Assembly: GCF_018129995.1 (NCBI RefSeq)
Contig: NZ_JAFCKS010000001.1
Span: forward strand, 531,001 to 595,000
Reading direction: 5' to 3'
DNA length: 64,000 bases
Source: Bradyrhizobium sp. SZCCT0153
GTDB taxonomy: Bacteria > Pseudomonadota > Alphaproteobacteria > Rhizobiales > Xanthobacteraceae
Shown here: in pieces, positions 61,600-64,000 of the stretch
How positions within the stretch are numbered: position 1 is the stretch's first letter
How the letters are laid out: each line of letters opens with the position of its first letter
Translations under genes and position numbers: made by a program
Notes under the pieces: generated by a model
Seen by the model: only the letters and a program-made list of their open reading frames with translations
What the model was told of the DNA's origin: nothing
Databases searched by the model: none

Positions 61600-62138
61600 T
61601 CCTTTGCGTCTTGATTGACGGAGGCGAAGATCGTCTCGAGCACCTTGTCCGGATCCTCGCGGTCGATCATAGCGCGCAGGAAGCGCTTGACGGTCTCGGC
61701 ATCCTGCGGAGCCATCTCGGCGAGTGCCTTGGTGATCCGCGTGGTCTGAAGGCCGGCCAGCTTCTGCACCAGCGCTTCGCCCTTCGGCGTCGCGTAGAGC
61801 AGGCGCTGGCGGCGATCATTGTCGCCGGTCTTCTGCACGATATAGCCCTCGTCCAGGAGCTGCTTGAGCACACGGCCGAGCGACTGCTTGGTGATGCGCA
61901 GGACATCGAGCAGGTCGGCGACCTTGAGGCCGGGATAGCGATAGACGAAATGCATGACCCGGTGATGGGCCCGGCCGAAGCCGAACGCCTCCAGCTCCTG
62001 GTCGGGATCGCCGACGAAATCGCGATAGGCGAAAAACAGCAGCTCGATGATATCCCAGCGCAAATTGCCTCCATCGCCTGCGGCCGGCCGAGGCTCGGCA
62101 GCGTCTTGAGGGGGAGTCGCGAAATTTATGTCAGGCAT
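61596..62138 (-). CDS. MarR-family transcriptional regulator
   Basis: A 180-aa protein with a MarR winged helix: FGFGRAHHRVMHFVYRYPGL, KVADLLDVLRITKQSLGRVL (recognition helix) and KQLLDEGYIVQKTGDNDRRQ followed by RLLYATPKGEAL (wing). It should bind a palindromic operator as a dimer, often releasing it on binding a small phenolic. The ATG at 62138 gives MPDINFATPP; the frame upstream (to 62183) looks untranslated. It is the first gene of an operon with the OmpR/EnvZ pair and is divergent from ilvE across about 340 nt. Confidence 0.9.
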   Translation of the reverse strand: MPDINFATPPQDAAEPRPAAGDGGNLRWDIIELLFFAYRDFVGDPDQELEAFGFGRAHHRVMHFVYRYPGLKVADLLDVLRITKQSLGRVLKQLLDEGYIVQKTGDNDRRQRLLYATPKGEALVQKLAGLQTTRITKALAEMAPQDAETVKRFLRAMIDREDPDKVLETIFASVNQDAKE

Positions 62139-62475
62139 ATTGACGTATCTTGGGTTCAATGTTACAAAACGATCAGCCCGCACGAAATTTTAGATCGTTT
62201 CGCGTCGGGTGGCAGTTTCAAGAGCGGCCGGAGAGAGCCGGACAGGCGGCAACGGCCGGATCAGATCTACCGTGCGATTGTCGAGCGGCATTTCGGCAAA
62301 ACATACTGGACTTCTGCCTTCCGCAAAAGCATGTCCTCGCCGACATGCTGGCCACGGAAACCGGCCGTAACAAGGCTGGCGGTGGTCCGGCCAGTAACCT
62401 AATCAAGCCAGCCGGGCCCGGAACGGGCAGGCAGGCGCCAGAACAGCGCCGCCAACGGCAGCGGGAGCCAACGAC
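62139..62475. promoter_or_regulatory. Divergent intergenic region, marR-ilvE
   Basis: About 340 nt that must hold the promoters of the MarR-OmpR-EnvZ operon (left) and ilvE (right). An inverted motif CGAAA...TTTCG, near 62190-62210, is the only candidate operator I see, and is weak. No leader peptide with branched-chain codons or attenuator hairpin is evident before ilvE. Confidence 0.4.
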
Positions 62476-63558
62476 ATGAGCATGACATTCGACATCCAGC
62501 CCGCATCCAATCCGACGCCAGAGAAGGACCGCGTCGCCAAGCTGGTGGACCCCGGCTTCGGGCGGGTCTTCACCGATCACATGGCGATCGTCCGCTACAA
62601 CCAGGCCAAGGGTGGCTGGTACGAGGCGCGGATCGAGGCGCGCGCCAACTTCCAGCTCGATCCGGCTGGTGCCGTCCTGCACTACGCTCAGGAAATTTTT
62701 GAAGGCCTCAAGGCCTACAAGCGCGACGACGGCGGCGTGAACCTGTTCCGCCCCGATGCCAATGCACGGCGCTTCAAGGACTCCGCCGACCGCATGGCGA
62801 TGGCGCAAATCCCCGAGGACGTCTTCATCGAGGCGGTCGAGCAGGTCGTGCGCATCGACCGCGCCTGGATGCCTGGCGGTGAGGGCAGCCTTTACCTGCG
62901 CCCCTTCATGATCGCGAGCGAGACCTTCCTCGGCGTCAAGCCGTCGTCCGAATACATTTTTGCGGTCATCGCCTCGCCGGTCGGCTCCTATTTCAAGGGC
63001 GGGCCTGCGCCGGTGTCGATCTGGGTGTCGGAGAACTATACGCGCGCCGCAGTCGGCGGCACCGGCGCGGTCAAGTGCGGCGGCAATTATGCCGCCAGCC
63101 TGCGCGCCCAGGCCGAAGCGATCCAGCACGGCTGCGATCAGGTGGTCTTCCTCGACGCGATCGAGCGCCGCTATGTCGAGGAACTCGGCGGCATGAACGT
63201 GTTCTTCGTGTTCGACGACGGCTCCCTCTCGACGCCGCCGCTCGGCACGATCCTGCCCGGCATCACCCGCGATTCCATCATCGCGCTGGCAAGAGATGCC
63301 GGCAAGACCGTGCGCGAGGAGCCGTATTCGCTCGACCAGTGGCGCAAGGATGCGGCCAGCGGCAGGCTGAAGGAAGCGTTCGCCTGCGGCACCGCCGCCG
63401 TGATCTCGCCGATCGGCAAGGTGCGCTCGGTGAGCGGTGATTTCGACATCAGCGGCGGTGTCGCCGGCCCGGTCGCCATGGGCCTGCGCAAGCAGCTCGT
63501 CGACATCCAGTACGGCCGCACCAACGATCCGCACAACTGGATCCGCAAGGTGTTTTGA
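62476..63558 (+). CDS. ilvE: Branched-chain amino acid aminotransferase
   Basis: Transfers the amino group between glutamate and the keto acids of Leu, Ile and Val; PLP-dependent, fold type IV. The 360-aa protein has LHYAQEIFEGLKAYKRDDGG, SLYLRPFMIASETFLGVKPS, the PLP Lys region VKCGGNYAASLRAQAEAIQHG-type segment (about residues 200-215; GTGAVKCGGNYA), QVVFLDAIERRYVEELGGMN and GTAAVISPIG. Length fits the larger BCAT type. It is followed by a perfect hairpin. Confidence 0.95.
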   Translation: MSMTFDIQPASNPTPEKDRVAKLVDPGFGRVFTDHMAIVRYNQAKGGWYEARIEARANFQLDPAGAVLHYAQEIFEGLKAYKRDDGGVNLFRPDANARRFKDSADRMAMAQIPEDVFIEAVEQVVRIDRAWMPGGEGSLYLRPFMIASETFLGVKPSSEYIFAVIASPVGSYFKGGPAPVSIWVSENYTRAAVGGTGAVKCGGNYAASLRAQAEAIQHGCDQVVFLDAIERRYVEELGGMNVFFVFDDGSLSTPPLGTILPGITRDSIIALARDAGKTVREEPYSLDQWRKDAASGRLKEAFACGTAAVISPIGKVRSVSGDFDISGGVAGPVAMGLRKQLVDIQYGRTNDPHNWIRKVF

Positions 63559-63565
63559 TGCTTCT

Positions 63566-63591
63566 CCCTCTCCCCGCTTGCGGGGAGAGGG
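63566..63591. terminator. Hairpin after ilvE
   Basis: Perfect inverted repeat CCCTCTCCCCGC / GCGGGGAGAGGG (12 bp, two-base loop), 8 nt after the ilvE stop. It can end transcription. This CTCTCCCCGC...GCGGGGAGAG sequence is also a common dispersed motif in rhizobial genomes, so it may be a repeat rather than a dedicated terminator. Confidence 0.65.
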
Positions 63592-63661
63592 GCACCATGA
63601 ACGCCCTGCCACGATCCCGCGACAAAGCCCGGAGATACTGGCGCATCCGGACATCGCGAAC

Positions 63662-64000
63662 ATGGCACCCAAACTCTCCCAGCCCGTGAAATGGGCCGTT
63701 CTCGCCGCAGTCACCGGCGTCACCGTTTTCGGCATCCTGACCATCGGCCCCAAGCCCGAGGTCTCGGCGGAAGACCGCTCGCCCCGAGATCACTCTCCTA
63801 TCGTCGACGTACGCACCACCGATCCGGAGATGAATACCGCGATCGCGCGCGCCCGCGGCACGCTGTCGACATTCTGGGCCTCCTATGGGGCGCCGAAACC
63901 GTCGGAGACGGGGCACGCCCTGAAAGTGCGCTTTTCGACCCGCAAAGGCGGTGAGCACATCTGGATCGCCGAGGTAAGGAAGTTGCCGGGCGGCGCCTAT
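63662..64000 (+). CDS. DUF2314 family protein, N-terminal part (cut by window edge)
   Basis: The first 113 residues are present; the gene continues past the right edge. An N-terminal hydrophobic segment (VKWAVLAAVTGVTVFGILTI) is a signal peptide or anchor. It is followed by the DUF2314 pattern PEMNTAIARARGTLSTFWAS, ALKVRFSTRKGGEHIWIAEV. The family has no known function. It is separated from ilvE by about 100 nt and the hairpin. Confidence 0.85.
   Translation, partial: MAPKLSQPVKWAVLAAVTGVTVFGILTIGPKPEVSAEDRSPRDHSPIVDVRTTDPEMNTAIARARGTLSTFWASYGAPKPSETGHALKVRFSTRKGGEHIWIAEVRKLPGGAY

Overview
The window is high-GC chromosomal DNA from an alphaproteobacterium of the Bradyrhizobium / Rhodopseudomonas type (Nitrobacteraceae). 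This rests on gene order (ribF-ileS-lspA-M16-M16, waaA-lpxK with a DUF2093 gene, MarR-OmpR-EnvZ next to ilvE), on HisG being paired with HisZ, on the Bradyrhizobium-like style of the lineage-restricted proteins (DUF6101, DUF4170, DUF2093), and on dispersed palindromic repeats of the kind common in these genomes. It is mostly housekeeping DNA with short accessory insertions. I see no rRNA, tRNA, CRISPR array, transposase or complete prophage.

Layout. 1-2471 (minus): histidine entry enzymes hisZ-hisG and the start of a family 2 glycosyltransferase. 2796-4827: a small regulator cluster (74-aa orphan, winged-helix-like protein, AraC regulator). 4824-7895: rsmE, a secreted protein, ubiA, DUF6101. 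8155-13706 (plus): pmbA/tldE, an inositol-monophosphatase-family enzyme, DUF4170, a DUF374 acyltransferase, waaA and lpxK, with overlapping ends; the last three form a lipid A/Kdo operon. 13707-17535: loose accessory DNA with GYD, PsiF-like, DUF2093 and hydrolase genes, microproteins and repeats. 17536-19176: xseA (minus). 19240-21865: a repeat, two frameshifted genes, then a compact three-gene cassette (TcmP, a DUF5131/Gp37-Gp68-like three-Cys protein, a CxxC...HxxxxH protein). 21987-29472: purD, a haloacetate-dehalogenase-like hydrolase, tadA, a pseudouridine synthase with a very long basic/acidic N-terminus, rsmD, mutL.

30244-33217 (minus): an oxidoreductase operon (cytochrome c, VOC protein, Tat-exported small subunit, GMC flavoprotein). 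33480-42474 (minus): arfB, the M16 peptidase pair, a secreted protein, lspA, ileS, ribF. 42704-50007: CheY-like receiver, HAD phosphatase, a TipF-like EAL protein, a CadC-like TPR regulator, a methyltransferase, a YihY/BrkB membrane protein and a holin-like membrane protein. 50091-54594 (minus): prmB, moaE, moaD, pgsA, uvrC. 54844-59390: an Omp25/31-type porin-like protein behind an array of CtrA-like boxes, cold-shock protein, rlmJ, RNase T2 and three small secreted proteins. 59455-64000: EnvZ/OmpR-type two-component system co-transcribed with a MarR regulator, then ilvE and a truncated DUF2314 gene.

The most interesting parts are the TcmP/three-Cys cassette between xseA and purD (19932-21865), the double frameshift next to it, the CtrA-like array at 54672-54727, the unusual make-up of the GMC operon, and a dienelactone-hydrolase homologue whose nucleophile position is alanine. 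Function calls come from motif recognition by eye; no database search was run.
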